Origin: Scleroderma bovista
Lineage: Eukaryota > Basidiomycota > Agaricomycetes > Boletales > Sclerodermataceae
Direction of reading: 5' to 3'
Assembly (NCBI GenBank): GCA_037178675.1
Contig: JAYMGJ010000098.1
Location: 278,120-342,119 of the forward strand
Length of the DNA: 64,000 nt
Positions 45,344 through 57,200 of the stretch are shown here, piece after piece. How positions within the stretch are numbered: position 1 is the first letter of the stretch; every line of letters begins with the position of its first letter. The position numbers and the translations under genes were made by a program. The notes beneath the pieces are model-generated. The model worked only from the letters and a program-made list of their open reading frames with translations, was not told the origin of the DNA and searched no databases.

Positions 45344-46880
45344 TCACGGTCGTTTCGTTGTGGACTCAAAAACTTTCAGAACCCCTCTGAATCTCTCGTC
45401 CCAACTCACACCAATTCCCGGTCTGACTGCCCTCCATCCGTCCTCCTGTGCTCTCCACTTTAGTTCCTTGCCCAATCTCTCTGCCCTCAGCTCCACTTCG
45501 CTAGGGGGTAGGTTGTTCTGTTCTTCCTTTGTCATCTCGCGCTCGCCTCGTGCAAGCTGTCGTGCTGTGGCCAGGCGAGTTGGCAGTGAAGAATAGTAAG
45601 ATTTCCGGGCATCAGAAATATATGGGAGGGGAGAATGTGGGGCAATAAGACGTTCCGACCATAGTATAAAGTCGAGATCGCCGCCTTGCGGAGAACCCTG
45701 TGTCTCTGTCACATTTGTCTCTTCCACCGAGTGAGCTCTTTCCCCGTCTATTCCCATACTGACAGTGGTGTCATCACTTCGCGGCACTTCTGGTCCTCTA
45801 AATTCGCGAACTTGATCCATCACGAGAGCGTACGCAGCTTCACAGCCCTGATGAACTTTTTGTCGTTCGTTGAAAAAGGACCAGATCATATGAGGGACAT
45901 AACGAAAGCCAATGTAATTGGTGAATGGTACCAGAAGCAACGGCGGGTGTGGCGGAAGAGTGGACGGCGGGGTAGAGTCTACAAAATCCGATTCGGATGT
46001 TGACGTGTTGCCCAATGGAGGCGACACGTTCGGTAATGTGAGGGGCGGGAAAAGTGCTGCGTTGTGAGAGGGCGGAAGACGCGATCGAGTTGGTAGGGGA
46101 TCAACATCTGAGCCGTCCCCTACTCCAACAGGAGGCTTGTCTGCATCGGTTTCGTCCCATGTACCATCTGCCGCTAACTCTCGAGCAAGTTGTTCCTCTC
46201 TATCCACTATCTCTAGTCCTCCGCTCCACCCCTGCTTCAGTCCTGCTAGATACTCCTTAAGTGTATGCCTTCCTATGAGAACAATACCACCTTCAAGCTC
46301 GCGTGCACGTTTCTGCTCTTGAGTGAGTTGGGTTGCCACATTCATGAGAGGGGTAGCAGGCGGGTCAAGTGCAAAGGAAGCGCGGCGCTGGTTAACTACG
46401 GAGGAAGCAGTGAGCCTCATAAGGTCGCCTAGTTGACGTGTTGGAACAATGTCATAGTCAATGGCGGCTGCTACCAATACTGGCTATGCAGATGGGGTGA
46501 CTAGTTGAGGAGTAAATATCACAAATGAAGGTTGCGCATACCTTGACATACTTCTTGAAGAACTTGATTGCTGTCTGATGGTCCTCGTCGCCAGGCCACT
46601 TCGCACCATAAACGGTCACCTGCCTGGGTAGGTCCATACTCCTCATTGGTTCCTCGGAGAGGTGCTTGACACGGTCGATGTACGACGCGCGTATTTTCCG
46701 GGCCCGATATCGGTCATACGTGTAGTAAGAGAGAACTGATGATGTGAGGGTAATAAAAATGAGCCAGTTACGTGACGGAAGACGTGGCCTAGCAGATAGC
46801 CAACTTTGAGGAATTCCCGTGTACTCGAGAGCAGCGCGGACACCAGACTTGCGAGGCAAAGGTGGTCCGTCCATGCGCAT
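45344..46880 (-). CDS. TIM54: Mitochondrial inner-membrane translocase subunit TIM54
   Basis: TIM54 is a TIM22-complex subunit that helps insert carrier proteins into the mitochondrial inner membrane. The start at 46880 gives MRMDGPPLPRKSGVRAALEY. The family signature GIPQSWLSARPRLPSRNWLI runs into the single membrane segment (FITLTSSVLSYYTYDRYRAR), then VKHLSEEPM and VTVYGAKWPGDEDHQTAIKF. One intron joins FFKKYVK to PVLVAAAIDYDIVPTRQ. The large intermembrane-space part has GGIVLIGRHTLKEYLAGLKQ, PPLLLVPFTNYIGFRYVPHM and WSFFNERQKVHQGCEAAYAL. It ends KVFESTTKRP at 45344. Two in-frame ATGs lie together at the start (46880 and 46874). It is divergent from PRP45 across 102 bp and converges on MER3. 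Confidence 0.92.
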
Positions 46881-46982
46881 TGCGGGATGAATGAAAACCT
46901 CGGAAATAAATATTGCACAGCCACGCATCAAACAACGACACACACTGTTCTCTCTTTCTCAAGCTTCGCTCAAGATCCTGGC

Positions 46983-48933
46983 ATGGCTGCTCTGGCTGCG
47001 TACGCCTGTTCTTGTGCTTCTTTGTCTTATAATACTCACAATTTTTTACAGTTTACTCCCACAACCGACACTTACGTCTGTTATATCAGATGACGAAGCA
47101 GAGACACACCGCCAGATTCCGTCGCAAGCAGTGATCACAAGAACACCAATACCACCCTACGGAAAGCGCAGGGGATGGAAACCTACGACTCAAGAAGACT
47201 TTGGTCGGTTCTTTACGTTGTTCTGTGCTCTATTTGTGTGCTTACTCTGGCCAGGTGACGGTGGTTCCTACCCAGAGTGCCATGTTGCACAATACCCGCT
47301 GAACCTCGGAAAGAAGAAGGTATGTATGTCTGTTTTACATTCATCCGCATATCAGTTAATCCAACCCAATTTCTTGTGTAGACCCAAGCTGGAAACACGC
47401 TTGCTCTTCAGGTTGACTCGGAAGGCAACGTCCGCTATGACGCTATCGCTCACCAGGGTCAACGGCATGGCAAAATTGTTCAGTCTCAGTTCAAAGATCT
47501 AGTCCCCCTCGCTCATAGGAAGGACCTTGACGATGATCAACGTAATCTGGAGAGGCCCTCGGAAGAGGAGGTTCAGGCTACAACAGAGAAGACGAGACAA
47601 GCACTAGAGAAGTTGGTGACGGGTAAGATCAAAGTGGCTCAACCCAAAAATGTACCAGATTCCATGGGGAAGACAACGTACGTGCGATATACTCCGGGTC
47701 AACAAGGTGGTGGAGACGGGTCATTGAAGCAGCGTATCATAAAAATGTCGGAGGTAGTGGAGGATCCGCTAGAACCCCCACGGTTCAAGCACAAGAAAAT
47801 ACCACGAGGACCACCAAGTCCTCCTCCGCCTGTCCTCAGAAGTCCTCCAAGGAAGGCTACTGCTGCAGAACAAAAGGAGTGGATGATCCCACCCTGTATA
47901 TCGAACTGGAAGAACAACAAGGGTTACACCATTCCCTTGGACAAGCGTCTTGCAGCGGACGGTCGTGGCCTTCAAGATGTGAGCTACTGTCTGGATTGGT
48001 CTGTCCGCATCGCTGACGGTGCTCTAGGTTCATATCAATGACAACTTCGCTAAGTTTTCGGAAGCTCTTTACATCGCTGACAGACACGCTCGCGAGGAAG
48101 TCCGACAGCGCGCGCTCATGCAACAAAAGCTCTCTCAGAAAGAAAAAGAGGCAAAAGAAGAGAACCTTCGATTACTAGCACAACGTGCACGAGAGGAACG
48201 CAGCGGCGTGTCACAAACGGTTTCCTCAAGGCCAACAGCAGAGTCCCGTGCCGCTGTTGCATCCGCTCTGGGAGGGTACGGTAGCGACTCTGGAACTGCT
48301 TCCTCTGGTGACGACGGGGAAGATGAAGAAGCCGCTAAGCTTCGGGACGACCTCCGCGCTGAGAAGCGTCGCGAGCGAGAGCGAGAAATGCGGATGTCGA
48401 ATATGGGTGCTGAACAACGTGCCAAGATGCTTGCGCGGCAGCAAAACCGTGACATCTCTGAAAAGATTGCTCTTGGTTTGGCGAAGCCCACGATGTCGAA
48501 GGAGAGCATGCTAGATTCTAGACTTTTCAATCGAGAGAGTCTCGGCAATTCCTTTGGGGATGAAGACGGCTACGGATTGTATGACCGACCTCTCTTCCAT
48601 GGATCTACTGCCGCGGCTGCTATCTACAAGGCGAGGGGGAACATTGCACCTGAGGGTGGCAATGACGAAGCATTTGGCGGAGGGACCGAAGAAGGCATTG
48701 GGAAGGCACTTGACAACGATCGCTTTGGGCTTGGCAACCCCCGAGTTGGCTTCGAAGGCGCGAATGAACAGGAGGTGAGGGAGGGACCAGTGCAGTTTGA
48801 GAAGGATGCTGGTGATGTCTTTGGTCTGGACAAGTTCCTTGACGAAGCCAAAGGCGGTCGAAAACGAGGGCTGGACACGGATGTGGCGGGTTCGAGGAAG
48901 AGGATACAGTTGGAGAAATCCGGAGAAACATAA
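46983..48933 (+). CDS. PRP45: SNW-domain splicing factor (PRP45/SKIP)
   Basis: SNW/SKIP is a core component of the active spliceosome. The start at 46983 gives MAALAA spliced to LLPQPTLTSVISDDEAETHR, then PPYGKRRGWKPTTQEDFGDG and GGSYPECHVAQYPLNLGKKK. After further introns come NTLALQVDSEGNVRYDAIAH, QSQFKDLVPLAHRKDL and the SNW core PPCISNWKNNKGYTIPLDKR. Next are ADGRGLQDVHINDNFAKFSE and ALYIADRHAREEVRQRALMQ. The C-terminal part is a charged helix (ERREREREM type) followed by DSRLFNRESLGNSFGDEDGY and YDRPLF. It ends RIQLEKSGET at 48933. It is about 590 residues and complete. The order and motifs are diagnostic. It shares a 102-bp divergent promoter with TIM54. Confidence 0.95.
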
Positions 48934-49278
48934 CATTATTTGTTCATGTACTGTACATTGCTGTTCTCTTGCTCTGTATCTTATTCGATCTAGTTGTGTC
49001 TTGGGTGCCTGGGTTGTTGTTTTGTTGTCGGTGTCCAAGTTGCCAGCGCTTACACGCCTTTGTCTCCCGGATACCACGCAGGTCACTGCATTCCTTGTCT
49101 CCCCGTCGTCGTGGGCTTAATTGCCGTCAATAGCTACGGGTCCTCGCGCACACCGCGCACACGCTCTTTCACCACACATTCGTTGTCCAACAGCACTTAA
49201 CAGTCTCGACAGGACCGGGACGTCCCTCATTTCTCCAACTTACAGTCCCTGGTGATACTGTATTGACCGTTCTCCAGC
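48934..49278. other. Intergenic region between PRP45 and SH3-protein genes
   Basis: These 345 bp lie between two plus-strand genes and should contain the PRP45 3' UTR and the promoter of the next gene. A GCGCACAC repeat (about 49145-49163) is seen. No gene is supported. Confidence 0.5.
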
Positions 49279-50424
49279 ATGTATTTGCATGCAATCATGC
49301 GACGAACACCCAACGAGCGGGCTCGCCATTCTAAACGCCTTGGACACGTCCTTAGCCCGGGACTTGCACATCACATCCTTGCTGGTTCCGGCAACGAAGG
49401 GGACGTAAAAACAACATCTTCCATGACCAAGGCTTTAACCATAGAGCCTATTACACCTTCCTCGGTGTCCGGACAGCAGACGACAAGTAGCCCTGTCCAA
49501 CCTGTAACTCAAGCGACCTCGACTCCCCATGTTTCCAGCTCACCATCATCGTCCATGACACCTACCGATTCTGCCACCAAAATATCATCAATGTCCACAG
49601 CGACTTCCACCAGCCCATACTTCAACCCAATGGTTACTGGTACTTCCACTTCACTCCCCCCCTCAACCTCCCCTCTTCAAACAATCATACCCCCTCCTGC
49701 CAGCGGGTTATCTGGCGGCAGTATTGCTGGCATCACAATTACCAGCGTCATTGTAGGGGTCGCATTCATTGCCTTCTGTGTGCGGAAGATCTACCTGCGT
49801 CGCCGTGACCTCCAACGAGCTTCATTGTCTGGCCAATATGCATTCGGAGGAGCAGAAAGTAGGAGAGAATCCAAGATACCCTCCAGGAGTCCTGAGACTA
49901 AGGAGAATCCCGCTGGGAGCCGGGACGACACGCAAGGGGCCTCGTCGATATCACCGTTCGATGCGCGCGGTCAGTCTGTATACCTCACTTCTTCCGGTAT
50001 CTTGAGCCCCACGGGTTCCCAGCCCTCCACACCTATCTCACATGTGTCCTATGTGGCCCTTGCACCGCCTCCTGCCTCGTACAACAATCCTGGCAGCATC
50101 GCCGCTCTCCCAACAGCTCGGGTAGCCGCAGGGCCAGGGACCGACGTGAACACGACCGGTCCTCCTATCTCTTTCCAACCAGTTGCCACAATCAAATGCT
50201 CCTTCGTTCCCACTCTTCCAGATGAGCTCTCTATCTCAACGGGTGAACGTGTCCGTGTGTTTAACCGATTTGATGACGGCTGGGCCTTGTGTGAAAATGG
50301 AGGGGGTGAACAGGGCATGGTCCCACAAGAATGTCTAGAACAAATTACCATCGACCCAGATGACGCTGACTGGAGAAACGCAAGAAGGGTGAGTAGCTTG
50401 AACCCAGACGCGTGGAGATCTTAA
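49279..50424 (+). CDS. Single-pass membrane protein with Ser/Thr-rich ectodomain and cytoplasmic SH3 domain
   Basis: This intronless 381-residue protein has three parts. Residues about 40-145 are rich in Ser/Thr/Pro (TSTPHVSSSPSSSMTPTDSA and similar), as in O-glycosylated cell-surface domains. One membrane segment follows (about 148-170: SIAGITITSVIVGVAFIAFC) with a basic stop-transfer RKIYLRRRDLQR. The C-terminal part carries an SH3 domain (about residues 302-355: TIKCSFVPTLPDELSISTGE, then RVRVFNRFDDGWALCENG and GMVPQECLEQI), with the ALYDY position replaced by CSFVPT. There is no classical N-terminal signal peptide; the membrane segment may serve as anchor. Such fungal proteins are thought to link the cell surface to polarity or stress signalling. 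A true Sho1 has four membrane segments, so this is not Sho1. Confidence 0.85.
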   Translation: MYLHAIMRRTPNERARHSKRLGHVLSPGLAHHILAGSGNEGDVKTTSSMTKALTIEPITPSSVSGQQTTSSPVQPVTQATSTPHVSSSPSSSMTPTDSATKISSMSTATSTSPYFNPMVTGTSTSLPPSTSPLQTIIPPPASGLSGGSIAGITITSVIVGVAFIAFCVRKIYLRRRDLQRASLSGQYAFGGAESRRESKIPSRSPETKENPAGSRDDTQGASSISPFDARGQSVYLTSSGILSPTGSQPSTPISHVSYVALAPPPASYNNPGSIAALPTARVAAGPGTDVNTTGPPISFQPVATIKCSFVPTLPDELSISTGERVRVFNRFDDGWALCENGGGEQGMVPQECLEQITIDPDDADWRNARRVSSLNPDAWRS

Positions 50425-50958
50425 GAGCAGTCATTCTTGGATGGTTTTCGGTGAGTATATTCAGCTGACCAGTGGACTCGCTTCGGACTAATCATTCCAG
50501 GTCAATACCCGTTCATTTACAGTGATTCCCTGTCATACTTCTCAACTTTTTTTTTCTTAACCTTCTCCGAACCGAGTTCGCCCCACTAGCCAACGACAGC
50601 TTCTTCATTTATAGGGTTTGTGGAGAAGATGTAGACCATCAATCAGCCTTGTATCCTCTATTGTAGACCAGGACTTTTCACTCATCATTGTTCCTCTTTC
50701 CTGTTGCTACCGGAAATGCGGAGTACTGTCTTAGATTAAACCATTATATCAAGTACTGTCGGTGTTACTGTTTTCCGATACACAGGATTTTAGTAGAATG
50801 TTCTGGAGGCTCTGGCGAGAAGTCAATTGCTCCTCCTGGCTCGCCGCAATATTTATATCAAGGATCCCTGCATACGTGACGGGATTCTCGTAGCTTAATC
50901 TCGACATCAGCACTCCGAACCGCTACTCTTCTGACATTTATCTGCTACAGGAAGCAGG
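50425..50958. other. Intergenic region between SH3-protein and AHA1 genes
   Basis: These 534 bp lie between two plus-strand genes. A T-rich run at 50548-50558 and pyrimidine-rich stretches are visible. No gene is supported. Confidence 0.5.
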
Positions 50959-52337
50959 ATGTCTATGCAGCTTTCAACCGCAAACTGGCATTGGAAAAAC
51001 AAGAACATCACTTCGTGGGCAAAGACCTGGTTCGAGCGCGAGCTCACGACCATAGCCATTCAGGGAGAAGGTTCAGAGAACGTCACTATATCATCTGTTC
51101 GAGATGTGGACGGTGATGCTGAACTCGGTCAGCGCAAGTCCAAGTACGTATTTCTGCTCTGCTACTGGCGGTTTACGACCCTACCTGCCCAGATTGATCA
51201 CGATCTATGACTGCAAGGTTCAGCTCGAGTGGTCGGGCACAGCCAGCGATGGAACGAAGGTCAAGGGAAAGCTCACTATACCTGAAGTTTCGCATGAGAT
51301 TACTGTAGACTGTTCGTCTGACTACGTTGTACGTGATGCGTTTGTATCGCACCCTCTTCGACCGCTGATCATGTGGCAGTATGAGTGGTCACTCAACACC
51401 GAATCTACTCCTGCTGTGGACGCGCTTTACGCCTTCGCCAAGGCGCGTCTACCTCCAGCACTTGAGTCCAAGTTCGCTGAGCTCCCGGTTGCTATGATCG
51501 ACACCCATGGCAAGGACCTGACGGTCAGCACCGAGACCAGCCGTACTGGCACTCCCGCACCGGCTGCAGCAGCGACTAATTCTAGCTCTGCTGCTGCTGC
51601 TGTATTTACACCTCCCCCGGTGAAAAAGGCCCCAGTCAACACATCCCAGATTGTCAAGGAAGCGAGATTCATGGTCGCAGCGGATGATCTCTATTCTTTG
51701 CTTACGGATGAGGGGCGTATCCCCTCTTGGACACGTGCTCCGGCGCAGGTGCGATACTGAATTGTATGCGAAGATTCCGCTTCAAGGGACTAATCCCGCA
51801 ATGTCTGCAGTCAACTCCCCAGCCTGGTTCGTCGTATTCCCTCTTCGGTGGAGGTGTCAAAGGCAAATATATCACCGTCACGCCTGGCAAGGAAATCAAG
51901 CAAACTTGGTCGGTTCAGAGTCCAACATGGCCTCGAGGTATTTATCCCCCCCGTGCTGACAATTATTGAATTGCCATACTTGAATTTCGCATGCATAGAA
52001 CACGAAGCCACGCTCACCATTACGCTGGAGCAGTCGTCTGATTCGACCACGGTCACGTTCACTCTTGAGGGCGTACCAAAAGGCATGGAGGGCGAGATTG
52101 AGCGCAATTTGGAAGGTTACTAGTACGTGCTTTGCCAATTTTTCTATGGAACCCCACTCTGATGTTTTTACCAGCATTCATGGACTGAAATCAATCGGGT
52201 ATGTCCAGATATTGTTTGCTCTGTCTACGGCAGTTGCGATTGCAGCCGCCTCACGATTTCTCTTTCTCACTAACGTTGCGTCGTCGTTGAGCATGTACTG
52301 ACGATAACTGGTGTGCAGGTTGGGCTCTGTGCTCTAG
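50959..52337 (+). CDS. AHA1: Activator of Hsp90 ATPase, AHA1
   Basis: AHA1 binds the middle domain of Hsp90 and stimulates its ATPase. The start at 50959 gives MSMQLSTANWHWKNKNITSW, matching the conserved N-terminal NWHW..K motif, then AKTWFERELTTIAIQGEGSE. Exons continue LITIYDCKVQLEWSGTASDG and KGKLTIPEVSHEITVDCSSD. A 51-nt segment with GT-AG ends but no stop follows and, when removed, gives DYVYEWSL. After an Ala/Ser/Thr linker the C-terminal SRPBCC/AHSA1 domain has QIVKEARFMVAADDLYSLLT, RIPSWTRAPAQ, YSLFGGGVKGKYITVTPGKE and HEATLTITLEQSSDSTTVTF. It ends YYIHGLKSIGLGSVL with TAG at 52335-52337 after two small last exons. Both domains are complete. Confidence 0.93.
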
Positions 52338-52553
52338 TGAAGAAAGTGGGCACGTTTTGCCGGAAGTTGGGCGTTCAGAAGTGTAGATGTGTTCTGTTGT
52401 AGATTAGAATGGTCACATGATCGTGTGCGGTGTCGAGTGATCTGTGGGACCCCGGATGAGCCCGCCAAACAAGTTTGGCTTTTGCTCTTGCGTGTCAAGA
52501 ATTTCGTTCGTCCTTTCCTCTCCTTTTCAAAGACGAAGTACCAGCATCTTGAA

Positions 52554-53821
52554 ATGGCCGCCGCCGCTGTCGAGGAGATTCGCGCGACATCCTATGTCGG
52601 TTTCGACTCTATCACCTCTCAAATTGAGCACAAGCTCTTGAAGCGTGGTTTCCAGTTCAATGTCATTGCCGTTGGTGGGTAGCCCAGACCGGACGTCTTG
52701 CATTTGTAAAATATGTTGACTACTGGTCTAAAACATAGGGCAAACTGGTCTTGGAAAGTCGACATTGATTAACACCATTTTCGCGTCACATTTGATCGAC
52801 TCGAAGGGTCGTTTGAACGCTGACGAGCCTGTGAGGCAAACTACCGAAATTCAGGCTGTCTCGCATAGTGAGTGTCGAGTTGTAAATGGCTCTTCTATCC
52901 TGACGCACGCCTCGCTAGTGATTGTTGAAAATGGCGTCCGACTCCGACTGAACATCGTCGACACACCGGGATATGGCGACCAAATCAACAACGAAAACTG
53001 GTATGTGGTGTGTTTCGTCGTTTGTGCCCATTTCGTTTACGTCAGTCCAGCTGGGATCCCATTGTGAAGTACATCAAGGACCAACACAGCGCGTACCTCC
53101 GCAAGGAACTCACGGCCATGCGTGACCGCCACATTCAAGACACACGCATTCATTGCTGTCTTTACTTTATCAGTCCCACAGGGCATTCTCTCCGTGCCAT
53201 TGATGTCATCGTAATGAAGAAGTTGAGCGAAGTTGTCAACGTGGTTCCCGTTATTGCCAAGGCGGACAGCTTGACGCTCGAGGAGAGGGAAGCGTTCAAG
53301 CAGAAGGTAAAGTCGGGTAACGTATAGCCCCACATACGTGGCTAATGATGCGAAGATTCGGGCAGAACTTGTTTACAACAACATTCGCCTGTATCCATTT
53401 GATACAGAAGAAACCGATGAAGAGGAGATTCAGCTTAACGAGTCGATCCGTGTAAGTCCGGACATCGACTTTCTGGTGCCGGTGTCCTGACATCAGTGCA
53501 GAACATCATTCCTTTCGCTGTCATCGGTTCCGAACGTAGTGTCACCATCGATGGCAAGTCGGTGCGGGGTCGCAAGAACCGATGGGGTGTCGTAAATGTT
53601 GAAGACGAGAATCACTGCGAGTTTGTGCAGCTGAGAAACTTCCTGACGAGGTTCGATGTGGTGGTTCTCCGAGTGATTCGCGACGCTGACTGGCTGTCCA
53701 CAGGACACACCTACAAGACCTCATCGAGACAACTGCTCAGATCCACTACGAGGCCTTCCGTTCGAAGCAGTTGCTTGCTCTGAAGGAGGGCGTGCAACAA
53801 AGGCCGGCGACCAACCAGTAG
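52554..53821 (+). CDS. Septin, CDC3/AspB class
   Basis: Septins are filament-forming GTPases at septa and hyphal necks. The start at 52554 gives MAAAAVEEIRATSYVGFDSI and QIEHKLLKRGFQFNVIAVG. An intron precedes the P-loop GQTGLGKST. Then follow LRLNIVDTPGYGDQINNEN (G3), WDPIVKYIKDQHSAYLRKEL, DTRIHCCLYFISPTGHSLRA, VPVIAKADSLTLEERE (G4, AKAD), and the septin unique element GRKNRWGVVNVEDENHCEFV and QLRNFLTR, joined to THLQDLIETTAQIHYEAFRS. It ends KEGVQQRPATNQ with no long coiled coil. HSAYLRKELTAMRDRHIQDT and the ending SKQLLALKEG fit the CDC3/AspB group best. Complete, with short introns throughout. Confidence 0.92.
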
Positions 53822-54240
53822 AGATTTGGCCTGATTTGGTGGGTAAGACGTCTTGAATAGCGTTGCGTGGATGCTTAGCTTTCTGCAGAAAACTCGTATA
53901 CCCCGCTAGTGCCACGTTGTTTCACCCGCTCCTTTAGTTTCTCGGATAATGACTACGTTCCTGTCTACCTACACTCCTGTCTGGTGTTTGTTTCACGCTC
54001 TTTCGACTTTATATTTACAATGAGAGAACAATCTGTGTGGTCGTCTGGCTGAGTGATTGGGTGCATTGCATGCATCGGCCTGTGGCGGCTTCCGACGACG
54101 GATGCGAGTCGATCAGCCCTGCGGCTGTGATGAGACAGGAACGATTGCTCCCAGTCTAGCGTGGGTATGTAATCCACTGAAGCACCCGTCCTATGTAAAC
54201 TGACGCAACCTCTGCTCGTCCCTCCTCGCCCTCAAGCACC
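53822..54240. other. Intergenic region between septin and P4-ATPase genes
   Basis: These 419 bp separate two plus-strand genes. No gene or strong element is recognised apart from a TATATTT at about 54011. Confidence 0.45.
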
Positions 54241-57200
54241 ATGCCCACACCCCAGCCAACCCGGGGGGCTGCTTGGCGGGACAAGCTCCGCAACTTTTCC
54301 CTCGAGTCTCTCTTCGTCGGGCGCCGAACGGACACTCCCCGTATCATATACCTCAATCAATCCCTCCCTGGCTCCTACCTCGACCACAAAGGACGACCAA
54401 AGAAAGACCATGTCTACTGCACGAACCAGGTTATCACGTCCAAGTACAATATCATCACTTTTCTTCCTCGCAACTTGCTCGAACAGTTCCGTCGCATTGC
54501 CAACATGTATGTGCGCTAATGAATGTGACTGCTCCTGTCCTTGTTCACCTGGCATCCCAGCTTCTTTGCTTTCATAGCTATCCTTCAGTTCTTCCCCGAA
54601 TTCGCTACCATCTCACCTGGTCTAGTCGTCCTTCCCCTCCTCATCGTCCTTGGTATCACAGCCATTAAGGATGGCTATGAAGACATAAAACGTCACCAGT
54701 CCGACCGTCAGGTTAACCATTCTCGAGTCCGGGTCTTGGCCGGGAGTGAATCGTTTAACCCGAACGTCACTGGGGGAAAGACCCGGACGTTCGTCAGGGG
54801 CATAACTTCTAAAAGGCGCCGGACGCGCGAGAGCGTCCCCGGACATGACAAGAAGGACATCGAAGCTGGCACGTCTATCCATACCGATCATGACCCCGAC
54901 ATCGAATTCGACGAAACGGACACGACACTGGATGGGAAGCGTGATTCGGTCGGACAGGACGATAAGCTTTATCGTGCATACTGGAGGAAGACCCTGTGGG
55001 AAGACGTTCGTGTGGGCGATTTCGTAAAGATCATGAACAACGAATCTATCCCCGCCGACGTCTTGATATGCGCGACATCCGAGGAGGACAATGTTGCATA
55101 TGTTGAGACGAAGAACCTTGACGGGGAAAGCAACCTTAAATCCCGAAATGCTTCGCCGATACTCACAGATCTGCGTACGCCCATGGACTGCGTTGAAAAG
55201 GGCAATGTTTTCCATGTGGAGTGCGATCGCCCAGATACTAACATGTATAGGCTTAACGCTACTGTAACTCGAAATCGAGAGAAATACCCCGTTGACCTCC
55301 AGATGGTTCTTCTTCGTGGCACCGTACTCCGGAACACCGACTGGGTGATTGGCACCGTACTCTTTACGGGCGTTGACACCAAGATAGTGCGTAATTCTGG
55401 TGGTACTCCCAGTAAGCGAAGCAGGGTCGAACGTCAAATGAATCCCCAAGTGTAGGCCCTTTTTTATTTTCCGTCACCATTATGCTTATGGCATTAGCTT
55501 CATCAACCTCGGTATTCTGGCGGCGATGGCTGTCGCATGTGGGATTGCCGACTATGAACTCGAATCACAATTTTATCAACAGGATTCTCTTTGGCTCCAG
55601 TCTGACCACTCTCTCAGCGTTAATGCTCTCATCACTCTGGCGTTTGCGCTGATCACGTTTGTCATATTTTGTCTTGCTTGCATAGCGGCATATGCTAACC
55701 CGACGTGATCCTTAGCTTCCAGAACATTGTGCCGATATCCTTGTATATATCTATAGAAGGCGTGAGGACGTGTCAAGCGTTGTTCATATACTTTGATTAT
55801 GAAATCTTCTGCAAGAAGACTGGGATTCCTACTTTGGTCAAGAGCTACAATCTGTCGGACGACCTCGGACAGATCGAGTACATATTCTCAGACAAAACAG
55901 GGACATTGACACAGGCAAGTAGTGTGTTCGATATGCCCCTGTCTACTAATTTCCTTACCACAATTAAAGAACTCGATGGTCTTTAGGGAATGCTCCATAG
56001 GTGGGGTGGTGTACCGTGGCGACCCCGAGAGCGACCCCGGCCCAGAAACGCATATACCAGAAGGTGATGGCCCTGAAAGGATCCTCCGCACCTCTTCCAC
56101 AGCCCCGACGTCCCAGGTGCCAGGGTCTAGTGGGCGCTTCAAGGACCAACAACTAACACAAGACCTCACCTATGCCATTGCCGCAGAGCCTGGTTCAGAA
56201 AACGCGTCGCATGCACGTTCGCTCAACGGGTTTTTCACGGTTCTTGCGCTGTGTCACAGTGTTCTGACGGCCGTGGACCATGACACTGGTGCTATCGAGT
56301 ACAAAGCTCAGTCGCCCGATGAAGCCGCTCTCGTACGAGCAGCTGCCGATGTGGGATTTGTTTTTCGTGGGCGGGAAAAAGAAGTGTTGATGCTTCAGAC
56401 CCCATCTTCCGAGGGGGTGGAGCGCTACGAGCTTCTCAACATTCTAGACTTCACCAGCGCGCGCAAACGTATGAGCGTCATCGTACGGAAATTGGACGAA
56501 AATGATCCTCGGTTATTTCTATTATCGAAGGGAGCTGACAACGTGATATTTGAGAGGTTGAAGGCAGGTGGCGAGGAGCTCAAAAGAGCAACAGAGCAAC
56601 ACCTGGACAGTTTTGCGAGTGCTGGGTTGCGAACTCTTACGCTAGCATACAAGGTCATAGCAGGTATTCATACTATTCTTGACCTGCTGGAACAGTCGTT
56701 TACTGAAGTGTACTCCAGATGATGAGTATGAAGCCTGGAATACGCGATACCAAGAAGCAGCCACTGCACTGGAGGACCGCGAAGATAAGATGGAGGCAAT
56801 TTCCGACCAGATGGAGAGGGATCTCCGTCTACTTGGCGCAACTGCGATCGAAGATTGCCTTCAGGACGGTGTCCCAGAAACAATTGCTGACCTTAAATTG
56901 GCTGGCATCAAGATATGGGTGGCTACTGGCGACAAGCTAGAGACTGCTATCGGTATGTCACCCCGGTTAGTCTGCTTGGCCGTATACTTATTGCACACAA
57001 AAGCGATTGGTCATAGTACAAACCTTATTGGTGAAGATTCGAATATCATTGTCGTACGCGGTGGTCATCAAGGACGTTCTGTCTTTGAGCAGATGGTTCA
57101 TGCCCTTGAAGATTTCTTTCCTGATAGTGACATACTAAAGGATGAATCTATGCATCTGGAATCATCCCAGTCTCTAGGAGCATCGACACCCTATCCTATG

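Noticed and set aside
48511..49086. 191-codon antisense open frame over PRP45
   Set aside because: It lies on the reverse of a well-supported conserved gene and shows no domain.
54622..55449. 275-codon antisense open frame inside the flippase gene
   Set aside because: The plus strand is clearly the conserved P4-ATPase actuator region. The antisense frame is long only through codon bias.
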